64,000 nt of DNA. It comes from Blasia pusilla. Its lineage: Eukaryota; Marchantiophyta; Marchantiopsida; Blasiales. Positions 32,921-42,006 of this stretch are shown here, one piece after another (within the stretch, counting starts at the first letter, position 1; each line of letters opens with the position of its first letter). The stretch spans positions 24,800,001 to 24,864,000 of the forward strand of contig CM114272.1 in assembly GCA_050084515.1 (NCBI GenBank), in the 5' to 3' direction. The notes under the pieces are model-generated. The model searched no databases, was not told the DNA's origin, and saw only the letters and a program-made list of their open reading frames with translations. Position numbers and translations under genes: made by a program.

Positions 32921-33600
32921 GCACCCTTTACTTTTTTTGAGATGATACGCTTTTCACCTACTTACTTGGAAGCTTCTTCGTTGCCTCCAAAACCCTTTTA
33001 GAAGATAATTGACTTTATGAATTTTTGTGCTTATGCTCAACATTAGGTACAATCACTATATTTTTGATGTTAGTGAAGATGGTTGCACGAAAACGAACTT
33101 GTCTCCCCATAGGAGGGACATGCCCAACAAGTTCTCCGCTTGGGTTTTTTTTGGTACTACGGTTGCCTTTGCGGCCCTAGAACAGAGGAATGGGCCCGGG
33201 ACATGTCTTGCGCGAGGCAATGAAGGCCTTGTGCGGGCCATACACAGGCTTGAAGCGAGCTACGTAACAGGTGGTAAGAACAAGCAACGGGTGGCTAGAC
33301 TAGATGGGAGTTTGCCGAGCCCACGTCTACATTGCGGGCGGGGCGGGCTTGGGTGTAGGCTTTGGAAACTTGGGCCCGCACGAACCTGTTTGTCTTAGGG
33401 ACAAATACAAGTCGAGGCACCCTTGCCTTTTTTTGAGATGATGCCCTTTTTTCCTTCTTACTTGCAAACTTCCCGGTTGCCTCCAAAACCCTTGTAGAAG
33501 ACAATTGACCATGTGAAATACCGTGCTTATGCTCAACATAAGGTAAAATCACTATATTTGTGATATTGTTGATCATGGTTGCACAAAAATGGTCGGACAT
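32921..33600. repeat. Segmental tandem duplication of about 496 bases
   Basis: GCACCCTTTACTTTTTTTGAGATGATACGC at 32,921 recurs as GCACCCTTGCCTTTTTTTGAGATGATGCCC from 33,417, and similarity continues to the GTTGCAC of a hAT-like end at 33,081 and 33,574. The first unit includes a hAT-like element (33,079-33,416) whose right end is cut off where the second unit starts. Confidence 0.75.
33079..33416. mobile_element. hAT-like element, right end missing
   Basis: Left end ATGGTTGCACGAAAACGAACTTG and GC-rich interior (GGGCCCGGGACATG, GGGCGGGGCGGG) are typical of the family. It stops after GACAAATACAAGTC at the start of the second unit of the flanking duplication, so the duplication breakpoint removed its right terminus. 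Confidence 0.6.
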
Positions 33601-34055
33601 TTCCTCATATTCCTCTTGAGGCTTATGAATCTTGTAACAATCTCAATCATCCAACATGAAGATGGTAAATATTTCTATAAAAAATAATAATATGGTAAAA
33701 GATGAAAATTTATATAGCTCCTTATGCTGAAACTTTTGACCCAAAAAATTCTATTCTTAAATACCCAAAGAATCAAATATTGATATTCTGAAATAATTAT
33801 AAAAAATAATTTTTCATGGAATTTTTTAAAAATGGGCAATGAGTAATGAGACTCAACAATACTCATCTCACTTGCGTCATCAAAGCCAATGTATGACCAT
33901 CGCTAATTTACCACAACCCAAAACCATAAGAATTGCACACTAATGAAAGGCTACACGCAATGGACTCTAATAAAGGGGATGCAATTATGCAAGGAGTCTA
34001 TATTTCTTTCTCCTTGGTCACATTCAAGAAATTCTTGCGAAATAGAATGAAGACT
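33601..34055. other. No recognised gene
   Basis: AT-rich flank of the large retrotransposon. A CTTGGTCACATTCAAGAAATTC segment precedes it; nothing recognised. Confidence 0.5.
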
Positions 34056-34161
34056 CTGTCGTGCGAATCCACATCGTCATACAACATACATCGCTGACAT
34101 ACCATACTCACATACATACATAACATAGACGAGAGCATCCACAAACATAAGTGTACCACAA
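34056..34161. repeat. 106-base unit outside the left LTR
   Basis: CTGTCGTGCGAATCCACATC... to GTGTACCACAA, repeated at 34,528-34,633 with three differences. The two units bracket the left LTR, and neither is found at the right LTR. Confidence 0.8.
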
Positions 34162-34167
34162 TTGAAA

Positions 34168-34526
34168 TGAAAGACCTACTGTCATAAAACACGTATAGAA
34201 TCACATACAATCAAGCCAAGCACACTCCACGATGGGAGAATCTAGGTCGAAGCTTGCGGGAAACACCATAGCCAAGAGCTCTACTCACTACCAAGGCTAA
34301 CTCCCAACGCAACAGGCTCAACTCAAAGAACTGACTGTTCTTTGGGTGCACTCCACACTATATCCTCCAACCTAAGAGCCGGCCCTATTGGGAAAGTCAC
34401 CCGCAATTGAGTAACCCCCAACCCTATGTATAAAACCGCATCTCTACCTAGCCACTACGGTCCTACATAAGGTATGGCCTCTACTAGCACACTATACTCT
34501 ATGACATAATCCGTATGGTCATGACA
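34168..34526 (-). repeat. 3' LTR of the gypsy element
   Basis: TGAAAGACC... to ...GGTCATGACA, bounded TG...CA on either strand, 359 bases, matching 43,455-43,813. On the coding strand it starts TGTCATGACCATACGG and ends GGTCTTTCA. Confidence 0.9.
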
Positions 34527-34527
34527 G

Positions 34528-34633
34528 CTGTCGTGCGAATCCACATCGTCATACAACATACATCGCAGACATACCATACTCACATATATACATAACATAG
34601 ACGAGATCATCCACAAACATAAGTGTACCACAA
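34528..34633. repeat. 106-base unit inside the left LTR
   Basis: Second copy of the unit at 34,056-34,161. On the coding strand it is preceded by a purine-rich segment (AGGGAGGCGAG, complement of 34,634-34,645), which could be the polypurine tract. If so, this unit would be the start of the full 3' LTR and the 5' LTR would have lost it. Confidence 0.7.
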
Positions 34634-34922
34634 CTCGCCTCCCTAACTGGCGGTTAGGTCCCTCTAACTCCCTGGTAGCCCTATACATCTACTACATGCT
34701 ATATACCTTTGTGGGTGCACGAATCAGAAGGCCGGGTGCTAGGTTGCCCCATCGTTAGTCACACATCTATAATCCATATCATGCAAAGATCAAGTCATCT
34801 TTCTCTCCTAAATACATCGAGGACAAACCCACCTTCCAGTAGGAACAACATCCATACGTGGAGTCAAACACATAATGTGCCAATCCCTAGAACACCGATC
34901 ACACACAAAGATACGGGCGTTA
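34634..34922 (-). other. 3' untranslated region of the gypsy element
   Basis: Lies between the integrase stop and the LTR. The old copy retains a recognisable equivalent at about 9,836-10,010. A possible polypurine tract is at 34,634-34,645 on the minus strand. Confidence 0.6.
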
Positions 34923-35937
34923 CTAGCCAGACCCACACAACATGCACCTCAAGCTAGCACGTATCATGGCTAAGCTTGGGTCAACATTACCATCCACATT
35001 TGGAAGATGACATGGCGCACAATTACGCACATGGTCCTTCCAAACAACTCCATCACGACCCTCCAACATAAGAACGCCAGAAGCTAACACCTCGCGCACT
35101 CGTAAAATAGTGCGGCCTGCCGTCACATCCAACGTTGTCGGTGCAATTTGCTGCAAATAGACATAGTCCCCCATATGGAACCTACGAATCGATGGTTGAT
35201 AACCTCTACCCCGAATGGTTGCATACCGCAACGTATCTCTATGTTGAGCAATGGCAAGATTCTCAAAGGCTGTTGGCATAACTATCCGAAAGAGCTCTGC
35301 CCGCTGAGAACACATCCTCATCCACATCTCTGGGTCATCAAGGTTCACCACCTCACTAGACTCCCGACGAATTGATGCTGTCAAGTCTGGATCTTGTCCG
35401 TATAACAGAAAATAAGGTGAGAAGGAAGCCAAGGATGCTTGGCGACTGAACCTATACCCCATGGCTAACCATGGCAACTGAATATCCCAGTCTCCAAGAT
35501 GCCCCTTCTGTAGGCCATACTTGCGCAATGCCCTCTTCATCGTCTGAACCACCCGCTCAGCCAAAACATCCGCCTCTGGATGATCTCGAGACGTGGTCCG
35601 ATGATCAATCAACGCCTTGTCACACAAGACTGAAACTCACCTGAAACTCAGACTGGTTGGTCAAGACTTCGGTGGTGCACCAAAATGACTAAGCACTCAA
35701 TCAAGAAACGCGTAAGCCGTGCCCTCACTTGCCTTGTCAGGTAATGCCACCAACTCAATCCACTTGGAGAAGTGCTCCACCATCACCAACACATATCGAT
35801 GATGTCGTACAGTCAACGGTAACGGTCCCGCAAAGTCCACACTCCAACGGTAACCCAACCCCATAATAGGAAAGGGATGTAACTGTGGTGTAGGGGCATT
35901 GAATGATGCCCAACCTTAGGATCTGAAGGCTGGCCAT
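34923..35937 (-). pseudogene. Integrase of the gypsy element
   Basis: The core begins around 35,870 with GYRWSVDFAGPLPL (first catalytic Asp in VDF) and continues YVLVMVEHFSKWIELVALPD. Near 35,690-35,640 it reads FGAPPK then, in another frame, VLTNQSEFQ where the family has TDQ, so the second catalytic Asp is Asn. The 234-codon frame 35,627-34,923 has CDKALIDHRTTSRDHPEAD and ERVVQTMKRALRKYG, including the catalytic Glu region, then a C-terminal domain with GDYVYLQ and DHVRNCAPCHLPN. The frame is broken at least twice. Its C-terminus ends LCGSG with no chromodomain seen. Confidence 0.85.
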
Positions 35938-35989
35938 CTACCCTCTGACTAGAGTAAGATGTCATGTGGTCCTCCATACTAGAGTCCAC

Positions 35990-36436
35990 CCCTAACCAAC
36001 ATAAAAAGGCGGATGCATGCCAACCTGGCACCATCTCCTCATCAACCTCGCCATGCCATCTAGCCCCAGTTGCATCCTCTTGGCTAGTACATGGGTTCCT
36101 ACTCAACCCATTAGCATCAAGGTTGGAAACTCCAGGTCTAGGTACCACCTGGAAGTCATACTCCTGTAAGATAAGAGCCCACCGTGCAAGCTTCCGTGTA
36201 AGCTTGTCAGACTCCATCAACCACTTGAGCGGCTGGTGATCAGTAACAAGGGTAAACTGTGTGCCAAACAAGTAACACCTAAGCTGTGCCACAGCCCACA
36301 CTACTGCCAAGCACTCTCCCTCATATGAACTATAGCGCGACTCCGCTGCATTATTCGAACGACTTGCATAGGCCACCACAAACTCCATGTGCTCATCATC
36401 ATGTTGTGTCAACACCGCTCCAAGTCCCAACCTACT
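35990..36436 (-). pseudogene. RNase H of the gypsy element
   Basis: Frame from 36,430: GLGAVLTQ, FVVAYASRSNNAAESRYSS, YEGECLAVVWAVAQLRCYLF, FTLVTDHQPLKWLM, LARWALILQEYDFQV and DANGLSRNP. This is the Ty3/gypsy RNase H with its Glu (YEGECLA) and Asp (VTDH) residues. It is in the reverse transcriptase frame, separated from it by a TGA at 36,437-36,439 where the family has TGG (HTDWS). The frame continues into a linker to 35,813. Confidence 0.9.
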
Positions 36437-36439
36437 TCA

Positions 36440-37500
36440 ATCAGTGTGTAATTGAAATGGGGGCCCTCTGATAGGTCTCCTCAAGATAGGCGCCGCCACC
36501 AACTGGGCCTTAAGCTCCACAAAAGCTTTGTCCTGATCATCTCCCCAGTGCCACTCTTGATCTGATTTCATCAATTGGTTCAAAGGCTTTGCCATAGCAC
36601 TAAATCCCTTCATATACCTCTGATAGTAGTTCGCCAATCCCATGAATGCCCGAACTCTACTCACATCAACCGGATGTGGAATAAGTGCAATAGCTTGCAC
36701 CTTTGCTTGTTGAACTCCCAAACCACCTAGATAGATCACATGACCCAAGTACTCAACATCCTCATGGAAGAACTTACACTTTCCTAGATGCAAACGTAGA
36801 CCATGAGCTTTCAACCGCTCAAACACCATCTGCAAATGTATGTGATGCTCCTCCACCGTGTTACTGAACACCAAGATATCATCAATGTAACAGCGAACAA
36901 AATCCAACCCTGCTAGGATCCTGTCCATCACTCTTTGAAACTTGGCAGGTGCATTCTTCAACCCAAAGGGTAAGAATTTCCACTGGTACAAACAATCCTT
37001 GCCATGAGAGTTGACACCCCAAAATGTTGTCTTGGCCTTGTCACTCTCCCGAATCGGCAATTGATGGTATCTTGCCCGAAGATCCAAAGTACTGAAAATC
37101 TTTGCCTATCCCACCACATCAAAGATCTCCTCAAGTGTAGGCATGGCATACCTATCGGTCTTGGTTTGCCGATTGATAGGACGATAATCTCCACACATCC
37201 GCCTATCCGTGTAGTTGCCATGCATATCCTTTTTAGTAGGCATGACAGTGGCTGATGAATACTCTCCATGCGACAACTCCACTAATCCAGCCTCCAAAAG
37301 GTCCAACGTCCTACTCTGAATTAGGTCCCTCTCCATATCACTATATCGGTAGGGACGACGGAAGATTGGCATATCACTAGCCAAATCAATCCGTATACCG
37401 GGTCCAACTAGAGCACCCAACTCCTTCATGCTAAAGGCAAAACAACTCCTATAAGCATGTAGGAAGTGTAACAAGCGTCGTTTCTCACCTCCCGTAAGCT
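36440..37500 (-). pseudogene. Reverse transcriptase of the gypsy element
   Basis: Frame 37,474-37,106 holds the fingers and first palm motifs (MPIFRRPYRYSDME, LVELSHGEYSSATV, MCGDYRPINRQT, DRYAMPTLEEIFDVVG). A TAG at 37,106-37,108, probably from CAG, interrupts, and frame 37,087-36,437 continues with DLRARYHQLPI, FLPFGLKNAPAKFQRVMD, the catalytic RCYIDDILVFS (near 36,880), and the LGKCKF, YLGHVI and RAFMGLANYYQRY thumb/connection blocks. All key residues are intact apart from the stop. It follows the methyltransferase in the same frame as the latter's C-terminus. Confidence 0.95.
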
Positions 37501-37570
37501 TGGGACCAAGTAATGGCTCTCAAGTCTCCTCCACTGGCACACTAGAGGGAGAGGACGATGCCATTGGCTG

Positions 37571-38757
37571 CTACGCAACCCCCTCACAAGATGGTACTCT
37601 CTTAGCTACACGATCATCTGAGCAAATAACTCCTCCACCAGCATGAGCAACCAACTCCACATGCCCAGCCATTACATCCCATCTACTCCAAGGATGCAAA
37701 ATACTACTCTCCTCGCCCCCAGCCGATGCCTCTACCGCCCCGGTAGCCATCGAGCTCATCACAAGGGGTGGAAGACCCACAGACATAGTCCGAAGTCGAC
37801 TGCTCGCCATACCAAGACTCAAAATCCAAGTCAAACAATTCAGGTCCATGGCCTGACCCAACACATGACGTCGTGAAGCCTCGGAAATAGAAGCAACCGC
37901 CATTGTCACACCAAGAGCAAATCCCATCGACGCTCTCTCTCATCAACGTTAGGCTCCACCAACTGTCGCACATGAGAATCCCATACAAGCCCCGGACCAC
38001 CTTCCTTGTAGGCATGTGACGAGGGAAAACTCACAAATGTGGGTAATGCCATCCCAGGCTGGCCCACACGGTTCACCACTGCCATGGGTGACCGATCAAT
38101 AACCCTCACCACTTGGGAAAGTCGCCCAGTATCCAAGATACTATCCACTATAAGGCGAGGATCCCGCTGCACTGCATCATCTGCTCGACGTAGAACCTCC
38201 CTAGGCAACAAGTTTGTCCACCACAAGTGTGGACGATGTGCACGCGCGCCAACTCGCACTCCATCCAACAACACCGTTGGTCCAATCCAAGACCGCACCT
38301 CATGAACACTCGCCATCATCCGGGTCCGAGTGTCACCCAACAATGGAACATTCTTGAGAATGTAAGCTGGAGCATGTGCCTGATGAATCTGAAGATGTCG
38401 TAACACCCGTAACATCTCCCAAAACAATCGAGACCTAGGGTCGTGTAATCCCTCACCACGACCAGCACGTGTATGACCCTGACATGGCCATCCAACAATC
38501 ACCAAATCCACAGGACCAACCCTCTCAAGGTCTTGCGCCCCCAACAATGTAATGTATGACGGCAAAGCACGTTGGTACCCACGAATAGCTGATGGCGGCA
38601 ACAACTTAGGATATCTCCGCATCAACTGACCAATATTTTGGGATGAGACTCTCTAGGCTGTCTCATCTCGCTCCACATACACGTATCTCTCAAGACAGAA
38701 TACCGGCTGCAACATCGCAGCCAAACCAGTGCTAATCCCACCAAAGAGATCTAAACA
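37571..38757 (-). pseudogene. Cytosine-5 DNA methyltransferase domain in pol
   Basis: Coding-strand order: CLDLFGGISTGLAAML with YVYVERDE (38,757-38,660; motifs I-II, SAM binding); a TAG at 38,653-38,655; then frame 38,625-37,906 with VDLVIVGWPCQGHTRAGRG and DPRSRLFWEMLRVL (motif IV; catalytic Cys about 38,483), PAYILKNVPLL (motif VI; the usual ENV Glu is Lys, AAG at 38,353-38,355), AHRPHLWWTNL (motif VIII), a target-recognition region, LPTFVSFPSSHAY and VEPNVDERER. After a one-base frameshift near 37,930 it reads MGFALGVT, SEASRRHVLGQAMD, LNCLTWILS (motifs IX-X). Canonical motif order, about 330 residues. Other readings, such as a tRNA Dnmt2, are not excluded but lack support. It lies between protease and reverse transcriptase. 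This copy should be inactive. Confidence 0.9.
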
Positions 38758-39151
38758 CAAATGCCCTCCGGCCGATACTGCCATACAATGGGTGTAGTAT
38801 CCAAAGGGGATAACCCAACTCGACCAAAAGTAGGAGTCTGCCGTGGGGCCTCCTCTTCCTCGTGAGGTATAACAGCCTCACACCAAGCCTCCTGCACTAG
38901 GCGATGAGCCTCCTACCGTAGTGCACCACCTGAACTCCAAAGTGGCACATCCAACGATGAGGATGCCACTGCTGCAAAACTAGGGACCTCCTCTACGTCC
39001 CTCATGCACAGGAGAATCCATAGCAGAAACATTACCCTCCAAAAAGTCTCCTGGCCAAGTGACTACTCCACTAAAACCAGCCACACATGCTACACTGTTG
39101 GGGAAGACCCTCCTGGTCGAGCCCCATAAATAATTCTTACAAGAACTTGGC
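38758..39151 (-). other. Protease-methyltransferase linker
   Basis: Frameshifted sequence. One frame reads TPTFGRVGLSPLDTTPIVW then QYRPEGI just before motif I, with a frame change at the junction. Acidic segment before it (near 38,860). No separate domain recognised. Confidence 0.5.
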
Positions 39152-39628
39152 TCATACGTCCATCCTTGGACTGCCAACCAGATCTATAAGACGCCGTCTC
39201 AGTCCAGTAATCCATCTGAAACCCATCGGGTACAATAATGCTCCTCCAACTAGTACATCATACGACTCGGCTGATGTGACCATTGCAGGTACTCCCAACC
39301 GGGAACTATCAGTCGCATGATCTGGTCTCAACTGTACAGAAAACTTCTCCCGTGTCATGAATTGAGACCTATCATTGGCTCCTCCAAATGATGTTTGAAT
39401 CTGAAATGGGCAAGGCTCAAGCTCTGACCTCCGAATACCCAAACCAATATATGCCGCCTTTCCCAACATCAAAGGTTGGGCACCAGAGTCTAACAAGACT
39501 CTATCTGGTCTATACACTTGTCCTGTAGGACTCACCAATCGGAATATCCCACTCCGGTTGTCCAACATACAAACACCAGGTGTAAGCCTCTCACGATCAA
39601 TGGCTGGCCGGGCTGGTAATGCATCCAT
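39152..39628 (-). pseudogene. Aspartic protease of the gypsy element
   Basis: Frame of 158 codons with RVLLDSGAQPLMLGKAAY (the DSG/DTG active-site loop and following hydrophobic strand) and, later, YDVLVGGALLYPMGF, the usual ILG-type second motif of retropepsins. Single active-site loop per chain, so it would act as a dimer to cut Gag-Pol. It overlaps the end of the gag frame region and is followed by the methyltransferase rather than directly by reverse transcriptase. The frame itself is open, but the joins on both sides are shifted. Confidence 0.8.
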
Positions 39629-39643
39629 CTTCGCCGCTGCTGC

Positions 39644-40784
39644 CTACCAAGTAGCACTGGTACTGAATGCTTCACCTGAGATAGAGAGGCGCTCCACCGC
39701 AACACCCTCATCCACCTCAACACGTGTAGCAATAATACCCCCACGTTCACACAACATGGCTGCTAGCTGAAATACATGAGCTAAGTCAAATCCTAAAGCC
39801 ATCACTTCCGTGGCCGAAAACAATGGGGATCCCAACATTGAAGTTGCCATCCGCAATACTGCACTAGATGCTGCATCCGTGTCTAATACACGCGATGTAG
39901 ATGCCTCAGTCCCCACTATCGGCTCAATAGGCTGCGTAGGAACCATGGATGGAGTCCTAAGCACCTCAGACAATAAGAATGACTGGGGAAGCCTAGCCTG
40001 CCTCCCAGCCTCACCCCTCTGTGGGTCCAACTCCACAGTAGCACCACGTGGCTCTGACGCTCGAGTGGCTCCTCTCGTAACTGTAGGTGATGCCTCAACC
40101 TGTGCTGCACTTGCCATATAAGAGAGATTATCCCCTCCATAAGAGGTGGAAGCCCCTGCTCCCGAACCTGATCTATGTTGGATACTAGCCATAGTAGCCA
40201 ACTTTTGCTCCAACTGCTTAATCCTGGCAGCCACAGTTGACTGTGTCGTAATGGTAGGGGTAGCCACCGTAGGCTGTCCAACCACTGGTTCACCTCTACC
40301 ACCTCGGCCTCTCAAAGCTACTCCACCACGGCCACGGCCTGATCTCAACTCTAGATGAAGACCAAAGCAACGCTCTCGACGATGACCTGGTCTCCCGCAA
40401 TGATCACACAGAGTTGGGGCCGACTGAGGCCCATCCTCCAAAGTCCGTCTACCATCCTCTTGGGGACAAAACTTCCTAACATGATCACCTCCACATGTCC
40501 AACATGAATGTCCTTGCTGCGGGGCAGCAAATGAAGGCAATGGTCTCTGCGCAAGTGTCCCTCTAGGACCTGACTGAGGTCGTGTATACCCCCCACGGCT
40601 CCCACTACTACTACCACCACCACTACTATGAGACTATGAGGTGGGCTGCTGAACACGAGAAGTAGTAGTTGTATCCCGAATGAAGGCCGTAGGGAGACGG
40701 CGGAAAACAAGAAAAGCGCATAGCGCTGCGACCAAGAGGCAGAGGGCATACGTCGTATAGTCATTGTCCACACAACACTAAAAA
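39644..40784 (-). pseudogene. Gag C-terminal part with two zinc knuckles
   Basis: Frame 40,540-39,644 (298 codons) begins near a knuckle CWTCGGDHVRKFC (residues 13-25; C-X2-C-X3-H-X4-C) followed by a canonical CDHCGRPGHRRERC. An Arg/Gly segment (GRGRGGVALRGRGGRG) follows, as in nucleic-acid-binding Gag tails. Upstream to about 40,784, in the same reading sense with a stop, lies a Ser/Gly-rich run (SSGGGSSSGSRGG). The C-terminal 150 residues are low-complexity Ala/Thr/Ser-rich and lead to the protease. Confidence 0.85.
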
Positions 40785-41040
40785 AAAATAGATATCTGTT
40801 TTTTTTCATTCTCTTAAAAACTTAAAAAAAAAGGGCCCCAGACTGTCAGACAAAAATGATAAAAAAATTGATAGGACACGAGCCGAAATTGCTGAGAAAG
40901 AACTCCATTACAGAGAATTCTTCTTTCTCAGCCGGTTCTAAGCGCAAATTGACCACTTTGATTGGTAAATTGGTCAAAGGTGGCTGTGACCAAAAATCTG
41001 GTGGTGGCTCTCTCCACTTTGTTCTCTCGCTATCCTAGTC
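40785..41040. other. Foreign-looking segment inside gag
   Basis: About 255 bases with A-runs at one end on the plus strand (CACTAAAAAAAAATAG, CTTAAAAAAAAAGGG), lower GC than the flanking gag, and a plus-strand frame of 60 codons (40,856-41,038) with no recognised motif. On the coding strand a T-rich tract ending TTTTAGTGTTG precedes the downstream gag part, so it could be an intron, a SINE-like insert or an untranslated linker. Confidence 0.4.
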
Positions 41041-42006
41041 TCTTTGTTTTACAGTTCCAAAATGCGAAAAGAAAAAAATATATCTACTGAATGCGGATGT
41101 CACCACTCTCTCCTTCACCATGTTAAGCTCAATCTTCTCAGATAGAGCAAACACATGGGTCAATGTGGGTGAATCATTACTCATAAGAGTAGCATCACGC
41201 ACACTGGCGCATTTCTCCGCTCCAAGATCCCATACCAAAACCGATCGCTCGAGCCTCGTCACACACCTGGGTAAGTGAAATCAAGCGTCGCATACGAGTG
41301 TATGCCTCACGAAGACTCTCACCACTCTTTCGCTCAAATTCTTGAAGACTCCTCAACTTCTATGTCTTCACTCCCTGATAGTTCTTCTTCAACCTCTTGA
41401 AGAACTCTGCAACCGGGCTGAACGATGGTGCGGCACTAGTACCTCCACTAGTACCCCCCACTCCGGCTCGCACTGCATTCACCACTCAACGTCGGGTCGG
41501 GGTGGCATAGTAGGAGCACTACTACCAATACCACCATGGGTGATAGACACATAGCCTGGAGACCAATATTGTCTCCACGCCTCAATCTCAGCAACATGGT
41601 GCTTCCTAAACTCATGGTAATCATCCATGGGTGGTCCCTCCAAGTGCTGAAACAACCCCTTCTAAGCCAAGAAGGGTGTAAACAACGTGGCGTTCCCCAA
41701 CATCTGCATATCACACCACGTATCAAACTCCTGCATGAAGTCCTCCAACGCAATGGTGCCCACTGCATCCGAGTACCGTCGTGGGCCCTTCATGGCCCCA
41801 TATCTTCCGTCCATGTCCCAAATCAATGGAGCTGCAACACTCGATAACAACGTAGAAGACTCGGTGTTTGGAACACCCTTGTCCTCCTCTTCATCAACCG
41901 TCGGAAGTGGAAAATATAGCCGATACCTCAATCCACTCCGTGTAAAAACATCACTGTCCGCACCATGGTCCCCAACCAGACCACGAGACAGCTTCGTGAT
42001 GACCAA
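41041..42006 (-). pseudogene. Gag N-terminal and capsid part
   Basis: Frame 42,006-41,662 (114 codons) includes LYFPLPTVDEEEDKGVP and IALEDFMQEFDTWCDMQ, continued in shifted frames by LFQHLEGPPMDDYHEFR, ITHGGIGSSAPTMPPRP and, near 41,350, QEFERKSGESLREAYTRMRR, the typical 'F...K.GESL..A..R.R' block of the Ty3/gypsy Gag capsid domain. Several stops and frameshifts. It lies upstream of the zinc knuckles, as expected. Confidence 0.75.

Noticed and set aside
34163-34167. Five-base target duplication directly at the 359-base LTRs
   Set aside because: The flanks TGAAA and ACTCA do not match. Only the weaker ACTC match at 34,053/43,814 is possible.
39810-40358. Plus-strand frames opposite the gag zinc-knuckle region
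   Set aside because: Shadows of the gag frame on the other strand, where the zinc knuckles and Arg/Gly tail are clear.
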